A stretch of 21,482 nt of DNA from Patescibacteria group bacterium. GTDB taxonomy: Bacteria; Patescibacteriota; Patescibacteriia; UBA9934. The stretch lies in the NCBI GenBank assembly GCA_030916555.1, contig JAUPWK010000011.1:1-21482 (forward strand), read 5' to 3'. The translations under genes were made by a program, and so were the position numbers. Each line of letters starts with the position of its first letter. Within the stretch, counting starts at the first letter, position 1. Positions 6,705 through 14,190 of this stretch are shown here, in pieces. The notes beneath the pieces were generated by a model. The model searched no databases, was not told the origin of the DNA, and saw only the letters and a program-made list of their open reading frames with translations.

Positions 6705-6732
6705 AAAGAACGAGGCTACGGCCTCGTTCTTT
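6705..6732 (+). terminator. rho-independent terminator of the cupredoxin-like gene
   Basis: AAAGAACGAGGC (6705-6716) pairs perfectly with GCCTCGTTCTTT (6721-6732) over a TACG loop, followed by GTTTTC. It lies 12 bases after the stop. Confidence 0.88.
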
Positions 6733-6743
6733 TGTTTTCAGTG

Positions 6744-6749
6744 TATAAT
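6744..6749 (+). promoter_or_regulatory. consensus -10 box before the SPW gene
   Basis: TATAAT at 6744-6749 ends 9 bases before the ATG at 6759, directly after the terminator of the previous gene. No good -35 is visible. It predicts a near-leaderless transcript for the SPW-transketolase run. Confidence 0.5.
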
Positions 6750-6758
6750 CCAGAGGAT

Positions 6759-7148
6759 ATGAAATTCATTCATTGGGTAATTTTTGCACTGGCTTTTTGG
6801 ATTATTCTCGTACCCTTCATTGGAGACGATATTTTCCAGACTCTGTTCCAAGGACTTCCCGTTACCGATGCCGATTTGATACGTTTATTAAAATGGGACG
6901 ATTTATTCCTTGGACTCGGAATCGCTATCATGGCACTTGTGGTTGTATCCATCGAGCAACCGAACCTAAAAACCGCTGGCTTACGCGCTATGCACTGGAT
7001 GCAATTTGGGCTCGGCACTTGGATTGCGACCGCACCTTTTGCTCTGGACTTTGATATGACTTCATTTACATGGTCGCATTTTGTCACCGGCTTTTTCGTG
7101 GCAATCTTCGCCCTTATTCAGATCAATCTCGAAGGAGCCAAACATTAA
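6759..7148 (+). CDS. SPW repeat membrane protein, 129 aa
   Basis: A four-helix membrane protein made of two similar halves. HWVIFALAFWIILVPF near the N terminus and HWMQFGLGTWIATAPF in the second half are the repeated W-P motif of SPW-type proteins, each followed by another hydrophobic helix (LFLGLGIAIMALVVV and FVTGFFVAIFALIQI). The family has no assigned biochemical function. The ATG at 6759 is chosen over a frame from 6732 because it follows the -10 box TATAAT; AGAGG lies just before it, too close for a normal ribosome site. It stands 39 bases ahead of the transketolase N-half and may share its transcript. Confidence 0.8.
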   Translation: MKFIHWVIFALAFWIILVPFIGDDIFQTLFQGLPVTDADLIRLLKWDDLFLGLGIAIMALVVVSIEQPNLKTAGLRAMHWMQFGLGTWIATAPFALDFDMTSFTWSHFVTGFFVAIFALIQINLEGAKH

Positions 7149-7187
7149 ATCCCCCCTATCCCCTCCTTGGTAAGGAAGGAAGCGTCT

Positions 7188-8072
7188 ATGCCTCACGTCC
7201 AGCAAACCATCGCCCCACTCACGGACGCAAAACTGCGTAAACTTGAGTTGCAGGCTAATGACATTCGTCAGGACGTGCTCAAAATGCTTACAAAAGCCGG
7301 TAGCGGACATTCCGCCGGACCGCTTGGTATGGCAGATATTTTTACAGCCCTATATTTTCACGTGCTCAAACACGATCCGCGTAAACCTCACCTCGAGGAC
7401 CGGGATCGTCTTTTCCTAAGCAACGGACACATTGCCCCTATCCGCTATGCCACCATGGCACATGCAGGATACTTCCCCAAAGAAGAGCTCCTTACACTTC
7501 GTCAGTTCGGATCACGACTGCAGGGACACCCTGAATACCGTCTACTCCCAGCCCTCGAAAACACTTCTGGCCCCCTTGGCGATGGCTCATCACAATCAGT
7601 CGGCGCTGCGTACGTAGGTAAACTCCAAAAATCACCTTGGCACGTGTACTGCATCATGTCTGATGGAGAACTAGCAGCTGGAATCACCTGGGAAGCGGCT
7701 TTATTCGCCGGTAAAAACAAACTTCACAACCTCACCTGGATCATTGATAGAAACAACATCCAGATCGACGGCTATACAGAAGACATCATGCCGCTTGAAC
7801 CGTTACACGAAAAATTTGCCGCCTTCGGCTTCACGGTACTCGAAATCGATGGTCACAATATCCGAGAGTTTATTGATGCCTGTGACCGCTCAAAAGCCAC
7901 CTGGAATACCCCAACCGTCATCATCGCGCATACCATTCCCGGCAAAGGAGTAAGTTACATGGAGTTCGAACCCTCGTGGCACGGAAAACCACCCGGCAAA
8001 GGCGAAGAGTTAAACGCGGCCCTTAAAGAATTACGCACGCTCGGCGGAAAAATTCAATCTGAGATGGAATAG
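7188..8072 (+). CDS. tktA: transketolase, N-terminal (thiamine diphosphate) subunit
   Basis: A 294-residue stand-alone N-half of a split transketolase. GSGHSAGPLG (38-47; His41), GHIAP (80-84), GPLGDGSSQSVG (128-139) and the ThDP motif SDGELAAGITWE with RNN (158-190) are all present; the first motif residue is Ser where Gly is usual. Together with the C-half (9040-10035) it forms the enzyme that moves two-carbon units between sugar phosphates. The ATG at 7188 follows a Shine-Dalgarno-like AAGGAAGGA (7173-7181). Part of that site can fold back on the CCTCCTT before it. The next gene, a DUF4349 membrane protein, starts 2 bases after the stop and separates the two halves. Confidence 0.92.
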   Translation: MPHVQQTIAPLTDAKLRKLELQANDIRQDVLKMLTKAGSGHSAGPLGMADIFTALYFHVLKHDPRKPHLEDRDRLFLSNGHIAPIRYATMAHAGYFPKEELLTLRQFGSRLQGHPEYRLLPALENTSGPLGDGSSQSVGAAYVGKLQKSPWHVYCIMSDGELAAGITWEAALFAGKNKLHNLTWIIDRNNIQIDGYTEDIMPLEPLHEKFAAFGFTVLEIDGHNIREFIDACDRSKATWNTPTVIIAHTIPGKGVSYMEFEPSWHGKPPGKGEELNAALKELRTLGGKIQSEME

Positions 8073-8074
8073 CT

Positions 8075-9034
8075 ATGAAAAAGACGGACAACACCTCATT
8101 TAAACCGGTACTTATCACCTGTTCGGTTATCATTCTCATTGCTCTTGTACTCATCATTGGAGCACCACAACGAAGCAGCCGTAACATGCCATTTGCGGGC
8201 ATGATGGGCGGTGCGAATATCGTCACCACCGAATCTGCAAGTTCTGGCGTTGTCAGCTCAATTGGAGCATATGACGGTAGTTCCATGATGCTCACAGATA
8301 GCTTTGCCTCCACTGTTGCTCCAATGGTCTACGGCGGAAAAACAGCTGCAGAAGCGGATCAAAAAATCATCAAGACTGCAGACCTATCTGTCGGTGTGGA
8401 TGGCGTAGCTGCAAAAACCACTGAAATCGCCACACTCGCTACGGGTCGAGGTGGATTTGTACAATCATCAACCATTGTCGAAGATGAAGCGGGCTACAAA
8501 ACCGGCTACATCACTATCCGCGTCCCAACGGATACTTTTGAAGACACCATTCAGGCCATCAAAGACCTGGCCGTACGGGTGAATCGCGAATCAATCAATG
8601 GTCAGGACGTAACTGAGCAATATACCGACCTTGAAGCCCGCCTACGTGCCGCCAAGGCTGAGGAAGAACAGTATTTAACCATTCTTGAAAAAGCCGAAAC
8701 CGTACAAGACATCTTGTCTGTACAGTCTTATCTTCAAAATGTCCGTTACGAAATTGAATCGCTCCAAGGACAGATTGATTCACTTGGAAATCAAACCGAT
8801 TACTCTACAATTAGTGTAACTCTGGAGGAAGAGGTACGTGTTCAGGTGCCAACCGAAAAATTCGATTTGGTTCGGGATGTAAAACTTGCTCTTAAGTATG
8901 TAGTAGTACTTGCGCAAGCCGCACTCACATTCGTGATCTGGTTCGTAATCGTCGGTGGCGCTATTCTCATTCCTGTCGCTCTCTTCATTGCACTTGCAAT
9001 CTTTGTGGTGCGCAAGATCATGGCCAGGTTCTAA
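8075..9034 (+). CDS. DUF4349 membrane protein
   Basis: A 319-residue protein with a transmembrane helix near the N terminus (about 12-30), an extracytoplasmic region, and a strongly hydrophobic C terminus (about 274-316, one or two helices) ending RKIMARF. The middle matches DUF4349: IIKTADLSVGVDG, GYITIRVPTDTFEDTI, GQDVTEQYTDLEARLRAA, then a coiled-coil-like stretch with ILSVQSYLQNVRYEIESLQG and NQTDYSTISVTL. The function of the family is not known; related proteins are anchored with a large outside domain. It sits between the two halves of transketolase with 2- and 5-base gaps, so it is translated from the same mRNA. That need not mean a shared pathway. Confidence 0.85.
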   Translation: MKKTDNTSFKPVLITCSVIILIALVLIIGAPQRSSRNMPFAGMMGGANIVTTESASSGVVSSIGAYDGSSMMLTDSFASTVAPMVYGGKTAAEADQKIIKTADLSVGVDGVAAKTTEIATLATGRGGFVQSSTIVEDEAGYKTGYITIRVPTDTFEDTIQAIKDLAVRVNRESINGQDVTEQYTDLEARLRAAKAEEEQYLTILEKAETVQDILSVQSYLQNVRYEIESLQGQIDSLGNQTDYSTISVTLEEEVRVQVPTEKFDLVRDVKLALKYVVVLAQAALTFVIWFVIVGGAILIPVALFIALAIFVVRKIMARF

Positions 9035-9039
9035 TCGCT

Positions 9040-10035
9040 ATGCCACTTGTTAAAGCCGCCAAACTTTCATCAAAAGTCTTTCACAAAGACATTCCCATGC
9101 TTCCCACCCGAAACGGTTTTGGTGATGGTTTAGTAATTGCGGGAGAACAAGACGAACGAGTCATGGTGCTGTGTGCTGACCTCACCGAATCAACCCGCAC
9201 TGAAGCCTTCAAGCAGGCCTTCCCTGACCGCTTTGTGCAGTTTGGTGTGAGCGAACAATCTTTAGCCGCGATTGCAGCCGGCATGGCTTTAGCCGGGCGC
9301 GTGCCGTTTATTGCAAGCTATGCCTGCTTCTCTCCAGGGCGTAACTGGGAGCAGATCAGAACCACAGCCTGTCTTCAGGAGCAAAATGTAAAAATTGCCG
9401 GTGCCCACGCCGGAGTATCCGTAGGTCCAGACGGTGCCACGCATCAGATGGTCGAGGATATTGCGATCATGCGCGTGCTGCCAAACATGGTCGTGCTCGT
9501 GCCAGGTGATGCCATTGAGACGCGCAAAGCGGTATTGGCCGCCGTGGAACACGAAGGTCCAGTGTACATTCGCTTTACCCGTGAAAAAACTCCGGTGTTC
9601 ACCACTGATAAGTCCCCTTTCGGGATTGGTAAGGCACAAATTCTCCATACCGGAAGTGACGTGGCAATTATTGCTTGCGGCCCGCTTGTGTATGAGGCCC
9701 TCCTTGCTGCACAAACCCTTGAAAAGGGCGGTATCAGTGCCAAAGTCATCAGCTGTCCAAGCGTGAAGCCACTTGATGAGTCAACGCTCATCGCGGCTGC
9801 CAAACAGTGTGGTGCTGTAGTTACTGTAGAAGAGGCCCAAGCCGCCGCCGGCCTTGGCGGCGCCGTATGCGAGCTCCTTGGATCAAATTACCCCGTCCCT
9901 GTTGAACGTATTGGTTTAGAAGACACCTTTGGCCAATCCGGTACCCCTGACGAGCTCCTGGAGCACTACAAGCTAACAGCGCCATGGATCGTAAAGGCTG
10001 CAAAACGAGCCATAAAGCGCAAGCAACAAAAATAA
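9040..10035 (+). CDS. tktB: transketolase, C-terminal (pyrimidine-binding) subunit
   Basis: A 331-residue C-half of the split transketolase. TRNGFGDGL opens the pyrimidine domain. GVSEQSLAAIAAGMA (69-83) holds Glu72, the residue that activates the cofactor in this superfamily. GAHAGVSVGPDGATHQ (121-136) and DIAIMRVLPNM are typical of stand-alone transketolase C-subunits. The last third is the transketolase C-terminal domain (PSVKPLD and EEAQAAAGLGGAV), ending in a basic tail. It must pair with the N-subunit at 7188. The start ATG is 5 bases after the DUF4349 stop with no Shine-Dalgarno. A 1-deoxyxylulose-5-P synthase is excluded by the split form and the motif wording. Confidence 0.92.
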   Translation: MPLVKAAKLSSKVFHKDIPMLPTRNGFGDGLVIAGEQDERVMVLCADLTESTRTEAFKQAFPDRFVQFGVSEQSLAAIAAGMALAGRVPFIASYACFSPGRNWEQIRTTACLQEQNVKIAGAHAGVSVGPDGATHQMVEDIAIMRVLPNMVVLVPGDAIETRKAVLAAVEHEGPVYIRFTREKTPVFTTDKSPFGIGKAQILHTGSDVAIIACGPLVYEALLAAQTLEKGGISAKVISCPSVKPLDESTLIAAAKQCGAVVTVEEAQAAAGLGGAVCELLGSNYPVPVERIGLEDTFGQSGTPDELLEHYKLTAPWIVKAAKRAIKRKQQK

Positions 10036-10054
10036 CCGAAATCCCCATTTCATC

Positions 10055-10080
10055 AAAACGAGCCAAGATTGGCTCGTTTT
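10055..10080 (+). terminator. rho-independent terminator after the transketolase operon
   Basis: AAAACGAGCCA and TGGCTCGTTTT form an 11-bp stem around AGAT, followed by one more T. It lies 19 bases past the stop of the C-subunit. Confidence 0.85.
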
Positions 10081-10110
10081 TGACTTTACGTGTACCATGC
10101 CATTCATTCT

Positions 10111-10812
10111 ATGGAACCTATTCGTATCAACAAATACCTGGCTGATCGTGGCGTATGCTCACGCCGAGAGGCAGATAAGCTGGTGGCCGATGGCCGCATT
10201 ACCGTAGACGGCACTGTGGCTGTCATGGGACAAAAAGTAACTGGCCAAGAAGTCATTACTGTAGACGGCAATCAGGTCATGGCAAATAAAGTTTCCCGGG
10301 TGTATTTGGCTTATAACAAACCCGTAGGCATCATCTGTTCAACTGACCCTAAAGCCAAAGACAATATCGTTGATGCTGTCGGCTATCCTGAACGCGTGTT
10401 TAACATTGGGCGACTCGACGTAGCCTCTTCTGGACTTATCTTGATGACAAATGACGGCGATATCGTGAATAAAATTTTGCGAGCAGAAGGTAAACACGAA
10501 AAAGAGTACGTCGTAACCGTAAGTAAAAAGATCACCCCGGATTTCCTGAATAACATGCGTAAAGGCGTGCTCATCGACGATGAGAAAACCCTCCCTGCAC
10601 GCATTGAACAACTTAGTGAATACACCTTCAAAATCATTCTCGTAGAGGGTCGGAATCGCCAAATCCGCAAAATGTGTGAGGCTTTAGGTTTCGTGGTTCA
10701 ATCCCTCCAGCGTATTCGCATCATGAATATTGAACTGAATACGCTGAAAACCGGAGAATGGCGCCACCTCACCGCCAAAGAAGAAGCTGAGCTCATGGCT
10801 AATTTGAGCTGA
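10111..10812 (+). CDS. rluF: 23S rRNA pseudouridine synthase, RluF-like
   Basis: A 233-residue RsuA/RluB-E-F family enzyme. An S4 RNA-binding domain covers about 4-52 (INKYLADRGVCSRREADKLV). The catalytic domain has NKPVGIICST, then GRLDVASSGLILMTNDGD with catalytic Asp103, and ends in RNRQIRKMCEALGF. The wording (VDAVGYPERVFNIGRLD, VNKILRA, HEKEYVVTV, RIRIMNI) is closest to RluF, which modifies 23S rRNA helix 74 in E. coli. It lacks the long basic tail of the E. coli protein. The ATG at 10111 is chosen because the S4 domain begins at once; a frame from 10090 overlaps the leader. It heads the long run of genes to 15798 and ends in TGA, showing that TGA is a stop here. Confidence 0.88.
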   Translation: MEPIRINKYLADRGVCSRREADKLVADGRITVDGTVAVMGQKVTGQEVITVDGNQVMANKVSRVYLAYNKPVGIICSTDPKAKDNIVDAVGYPERVFNIGRLDVASSGLILMTNDGDIVNKILRAEGKHEKEYVVTVSKKITPDFLNNMRKGVLIDDEKTLPARIEQLSEYTFKIILVEGRNRQIRKMCEALGFVVQSLQRIRIMNIELNTLKTGEWRHLTAKEEAELMANLS

Positions 10813-10814
10813 TT

Positions 10815-11348
10815 ATGATGATTGTCCTCTGGATCTTCTTACTCGTGGTCCTTCTCTCCGCGGCATTAGCGGGACTGTCTGCAGCTCCATGGCTCCCCAC
10901 ACTCCCAAGTCAACGCAAGCATTTACTCGATCAACTCAAACTTCAACCGGGCCAAACCGTGGTTGATCTTGGTTGCGGAGACGGCTCTATGCTATTTGCG
11001 GTAGCTCGACGTTTTCCTGAGGTTATCTGCACCGGTTACGATATTTCACTCCTTCCTCTGTTTATTGCCTGGGGGCGCAAACTCCTGTTTTTCAAAACCT
11101 ATAAAAATGTTCACATTCGTTTTGGCGATCTCTTCAAACAAGATTGCCAAAACGCCAACATTGTCTTTATTTTCTTACTTTCAAAATGCTATCCAAAGCT
11201 TTTAACCAGTCTTAAGGGCAAAGTTGCCCCAAATGCTCAAGTTATTGTAGAGGCATGGCCACTCCCCAACCTCGAACCACAAGAAACCCTCAAGGCTGAA
11301 GGACTCCTACCGGTTTACATTTATACAGGCACCATCTTTCGAGCCTAG
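10815..11348 (+). CDS. membrane-anchored SAM-dependent methyltransferase
   Basis: A 177-residue protein with an N-terminal hydrophobic helix (about 3-25, IVLWIFLLVVLLSAALAG) followed by a short class I methyltransferase core. VVDLGCGDGSM (49-59) is motif I, the SAM glycine loop, and GYDIS (74-78) gives the acidic residue that binds the ribose. The later strand FIFLLSKCYPKLLTSL stands where motif IV is expected. The core is minimal, so the substrate may be small or membrane-bound; it cannot be named. The start is 2 bases after the rluF-like stop, and the two genes are surely co-transcribed. The ATGATG start leaves the exact first codon open (10815 or 10818). Confidence 0.78.
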   Translation: MMIVLWIFLLVVLLSAALAGLSAAPWLPTLPSQRKHLLDQLKLQPGQTVVDLGCGDGSMLFAVARRFPEVICTGYDISLLPLFIAWGRKLLFFKTYKNVHIRFGDLFKQDCQNANIVFIFLLSKCYPKLLTSLKGKVAPNAQVIVEAWPLPNLEPQETLKAEGLLPVYIYTGTIFRA

Positions 11349-11365
11349 CACCATCGAGGTAGACT

Positions 11366-12349
11366 GTGAGCACTATGCTCGATCTCCTCTCCATTGGCGC
11401 AATCAAACTTGATACCTTCATTCTTTTGCCAGATGCCAGCGTGGCCTGCGAACTCAAAACCGCAGACTGTAAACTGTGCATTGATTACGGCAAAAAGATT
11501 CCCGTGGCAGCGTTCGTGACTCAAATTGCGGGCAGCGCACCAAACGTAGCCGTTGGACTTGGCAAGATGGGACTCAAAACGAGCGTCATGAGCTTCATGG
11601 GTGATGACCCGGTGTACCACCAAGCAATAGCCTTTTTAAAACAACACCACGTCAACACGACACTTATAAAAAAACAGAAAGGTTTTCATTCAAGTGCGGC
11701 TGTAGTGCTAAATTTCAAAGGTGAATCTACTCAGCTCGTTGATCACGTTCCTCACGAATACCGTCTCCCCCCATCAGCCCCGAAGACAAAATTTATCCAT
11801 ATTTCGGAGCTTGGCGGTGGTTACGAAAAACTCTACAAAGATGCCATCAGCCTTATCAAAAAACGTAAAATTCGCTTGAGTTTTAATCCAGGATCAATTC
11901 AAATCCACGAACTTAAACCAGCATTGCTTCAACTCATGTCAGTGACCGAGGTACTTTTTGTGAACATGACAGAAGCTAGACTCATCACTAAATCCGAAAA
12001 TGGTGAAGAAATTCGTAGCATCATGCTCAAGCTCAAAGCACTTGGTCCACATTATGTGGTAGTCACCGACGGACAGAATGGCGCCTTCGCCTTTGACGGC
12101 AAGCAACTCGATCACGTCCCCATGTTCCCCGGGGAGCGCGTAGAAGCCACTGGCGCTGGAGACGCTTTCGCAACTGGTTTTATTGGAGCGCTCTTGAAGG
12201 GCAAAAAACACGCTGAAGCGCTGCGTTGGGCATCCGTAAATGCAGCCTCAGTAGTTGGTGCGGTTGGACCAACGCGCGGACTACTATCACACATTGATAT
12301 TCAACGGCAACTCAAGGCCAGAAAATCCTTTAAGTCCCAAGAAGTTTAA
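11366..12349 (+). CDS. PfkB-family carbohydrate kinase, copy 1
   Basis: A 327-residue ribokinase-family protein. GSAPNVAVGLGKMG (56-69) is the N-terminal substrate-side signature, VNMTEA (199-204) the NxxE motif, and ATGAGDAFATGF (261-272) the C-terminal PfkB signature with catalytic base Asp266. It should phosphorylate a sugar or sugar phosphate with ATP. The substrate is not readable; a 6-phosphofructokinase, a 5-dehydro-2-deoxygluconokinase-like or a nucleoside kinase are all possible. GTG at 11366 is taken as the start because GAGGT (11356-11360) is properly spaced before it; ATG at 11375 is the alternative. The next gene, a DUF2090 aldolase-like protein, starts 1 base after the stop. PfkB and DUF2090 are fused in some IolC proteins, which supports joint work here. 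Confidence 0.88.
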   Translation: MSTMLDLLSIGAIKLDTFILLPDASVACELKTADCKLCIDYGKKIPVAAFVTQIAGSAPNVAVGLGKMGLKTSVMSFMGDDPVYHQAIAFLKQHHVNTTLIKKQKGFHSSAAVVLNFKGESTQLVDHVPHEYRLPPSAPKTKFIHISELGGGYEKLYKDAISLIKKRKIRLSFNPGSIQIHELKPALLQLMSVTEVLFVNMTEARLITKSENGEEIRSIMLKLKALGPHYVVVTDGQNGAFAFDGKQLDHVPMFPGERVEATGAGDAFATGFIGALLKGKKHAEALRWASVNAASVVGAVGPTRGLLSHIDIQRQLKARKSFKSQEV

Positions 12350-12350
12350 T

Positions 12351-13190
12351 ATGCATTACCCATTCTTCATCCTGCCGTTTGATCATCGCAACGGACTTGC
12401 GAAGGATATCTTGCATGTGCCTTATCCATTTAGCGAGTCGGACCTTGCCCGGGCAAATGACCTCAAGCACCTCGTGTTTACTGCCCTCCTTAAAGCCAAG
12501 GAGCAGTATCAGGGCAGTGGATCTCTCGGAAGTCTGTTTGATGAAGAGACGGCGCTCGACGTTATTCTTGAAGCTCAGAAGGTCGGATTGCCAGTAACGG
12601 TTTCCATGGAAAAAAGCGGCACCAAGACGCTTGAGCTTATTCACGGTGAGGCTTTTGGAGAGCGCTTAAATGAACTCCGTCCAACCTTTGGAAAGATCCT
12701 TGTTCATTATCATCCTGGCCAAGAAGATGAAAATGCCGCGCAACGCGCCATCATCAAAACTGCTTCAGACTGGTGTGAAACGAACGGCGTCCCGCTCATG
12801 CTTGAAATTTTGCTTGATAAACCAAAAGGCCATACCCCAGAAGACATGCTTCAGGTATTTGCCGAGATTCAAGGTGCCGGAATTAAAATTGGCGTTTGGA
12901 AAATCGAAGGCTTTGATAATGCTGATGATTGGAAAAAGCTGGCAGAAGCCGCCCAAGCCCCAATGATTATTCTTGGCCGCGGACAAAACCAATCCGCCGT
13001 AGAAACCTGGGTTGAAGCAGCTGCAAAAAGTGGTGTTGTTGATGGTTTTGCAATTGGTCGAACCATCTTCCAAGACGCCTTATCGGCGTATGTTGAAGGC
13101 ATCATGTCACGGGCTGATGCTGTTGAAAAAATTACTGAAAAGTATTTGCACTTTATTCACCTTTGGGAAGCAAAATCCCTCCCTCGCTAA
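12351..13190 (+). CDS. DUF2090 / IolC C-terminal-type aldolase-like protein
   Basis: A 279-residue TIM-barrel-like protein resembling the DUF2090 domain found at the C terminus of some IolC (5-dehydro-2-deoxygluconokinase) fusions and class I aldolases of the LacD kind. It begins FFILPFDHRNGLAKD. Further landmarks are SLFDEETALDVI, VSMEKSGTK (Lys88), GKILVHYHPGQEDENAAQ, LMLEILL, VWKIEGFD (Lys184) and GFAIGRTIFQDAL. Lys184 in the WKIEG strand is my candidate for a Schiff-base lysine, by position only. It would split a phosphorylated sugar into two smaller pieces. It is packed between two PfkB kinases with 1- and 2-base gaps. The ATG at 12351 is chosen over longer frames that run into the previous kinase. 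The reaction is inferred. Confidence 0.72.
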   Translation: MHYPFFILPFDHRNGLAKDILHVPYPFSESDLARANDLKHLVFTALLKAKEQYQGSGSLGSLFDEETALDVILEAQKVGLPVTVSMEKSGTKTLELIHGEAFGERLNELRPTFGKILVHYHPGQEDENAAQRAIIKTASDWCETNGVPLMLEILLDKPKGHTPEDMLQVFAEIQGAGIKIGVWKIEGFDNADDWKKLAEAAQAPMIILGRGQNQSAVETWVEAAAKSGVVDGFAIGRTIFQDALSAYVEGIMSRADAVEKITEKYLHFIHLWEAKSLPR

Positions 13191-13192
13191 GT

Positions 13193-14167
13193 ATGTTTGA
13201 TGTCATTACTATTGGCGCCGCAACCCGTGATGTATTCCTGATTTCCAAAGAATTTCAGATTATTAACTCTCCGCAATTTTCAACCGGACAAGGCGAGTGC
13301 GTTGCCCTTGGAAGCAAAATTGATGTCGATAATATCGTCTTTTCAACGGGCGGCGGAGCAACGAACGCTGCGGCCACTTTTGCAAAACTCGGATTTGCGA
13401 CGAGTATCGTAACTCGCATTGGAAAAGATGACCCAGGAACCGCAATCACGACTGAGCTTTCAAGTTTTGGCGTAAATACTGAGCTTATTTACGTCGCCAC
13501 CAAAGAAACAACGGCCTACAGCACCTTACTTACGGCTAAGAACGGCGAACGCTCAGTGCTCGTCTACCGGGGAGCTTCAAGTAGCTTTACACCTCGAGAC
13601 ATTCCTTGGAAAAATCTATCCGCACAGTGGCTATACGTCACATCACTGGCCGGAAATATTGAATTATTACAAAAACTTCTAGTACACGCTAAAAAACACA
13701 ATATCAAAGTTGCACTTAATCCTGGACGCGGTGAACTCAAACGAGCAGTAGAGCTTCGCGAACTCTTATCCTCACTCAGCGTGCTTATTGTAAACGTCGA
13801 AGAAGCGCAGATGCTGACTGAAACGGAAGAAAAGGATGGAGCTAAACTCTGTAAACTTCTGGCCTATCCGGGTCTTCACGTAATTGTCACAAATGGTTCA
13901 CGCGGAGCACACGCGCACAAAGACGGGCAAACTTGGTTTGCAAGAACCTCCGGAGCTAAATCAGTCTCACGTACGGGCGCCGGGGATGCATTTGGATCTG
14001 GCGCGGTGGCTGCGCTTGCAAAAAATCTTGAACTTGATATCGCGCTCAAGATTGGCACCATGAATGCAGAAAGCGTCATCCAAAGCTTCGGTGCTAAAAC
14101 TGGTATACTTAAAAAGTGGCCGACCAAACAACAGCTATCTCTCATAAGCGTCAAGCTTGTAAAATAG
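13193..14167 (+). CDS. PfkB-family carbohydrate kinase, copy 2
   Basis: A 324-residue ribokinase-family protein, clearly diverged from the kinase at 11366. FDVITIGAATRDVF opens the fold, STGGGATNAAATFAKLG (51-67) is the substrate-side signature with the GG pair, VNVEEA (200-205) the NxxE motif, and RTGAGDAFGSGAV (260-272) the C-terminal signature with Asp265. The insert IINSPQFSTGQGECVALGSK (23-42) looks like the lid region. Activity as a sugar kinase is likely; the substrate is unknown. It starts 2 bases after the DUF2090 gene (ATG at 13193; a frame from 13163 would overlap that gene). Two different kinases around one aldolase-like protein suggest two phosphorylation steps or two substrates. 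Confidence 0.88.
   Translation: MFDVITIGAATRDVFLISKEFQIINSPQFSTGQGECVALGSKIDVDNIVFSTGGGATNAAATFAKLGFATSIVTRIGKDDPGTAITTELSSFGVNTELIYVATKETTAYSTLLTAKNGERSVLVYRGASSSFTPRDIPWKNLSAQWLYVTSLAGNIELLQKLLVHAKKHNIKVALNPGRGELKRAVELRELLSSLSVLIVNVEEAQMLTETEEKDGAKLCKLLAYPGLHVIVTNGSRGAHAHKDGQTWFARTSGAKSVSRTGAGDAFGSGAVAALAKNLELDIALKIGTMNAESVIQSFGAKTGILKKWPTKQQLSLISVKLVK
14101..14109 (+). promoter_or_regulatory. extended -10 inside the end of the second PfkB gene
   Basis: TGG TATACT (14101-14109) is an extended -10 sequence. It could start a transcript near 14116 for the anchored protein at 14191. It lies in coding sequence, so chance is possible. Confidence 0.35.
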
Positions 14168-14179
14168 CAGCCACTTTTT
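14111..14179 (+). terminator. possible long-loop terminator at the end of the PfkB gene
   Basis: AAAAAGTGGC (14111-14120) can pair with GCCACTTTTT (14170-14179) and a T-run ends the second arm. The loop is 49 bases, and the first arm is inside the gene, so attenuation or mere chance are both possible. Confidence 0.3.
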
Positions 14180-14190
14180 TAGCGGAGGAT

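Noticed and set aside
10080..10108. Promoter for the rluF-like gene (TTGACT or TACCAT near 10093)
   Set aside because: TTGACT has no matching -10 at 16-18 bases and TACCAT has no -35; too weak to annotate.
10810..10812. TGA possibly read as glycine (code 25), as in some CPR lineages
   Set aside because: TGA ends the rluF-like gene exactly where the family ends and the next gene starts 2 bases later, and no recognised gene needs in-frame TGA.
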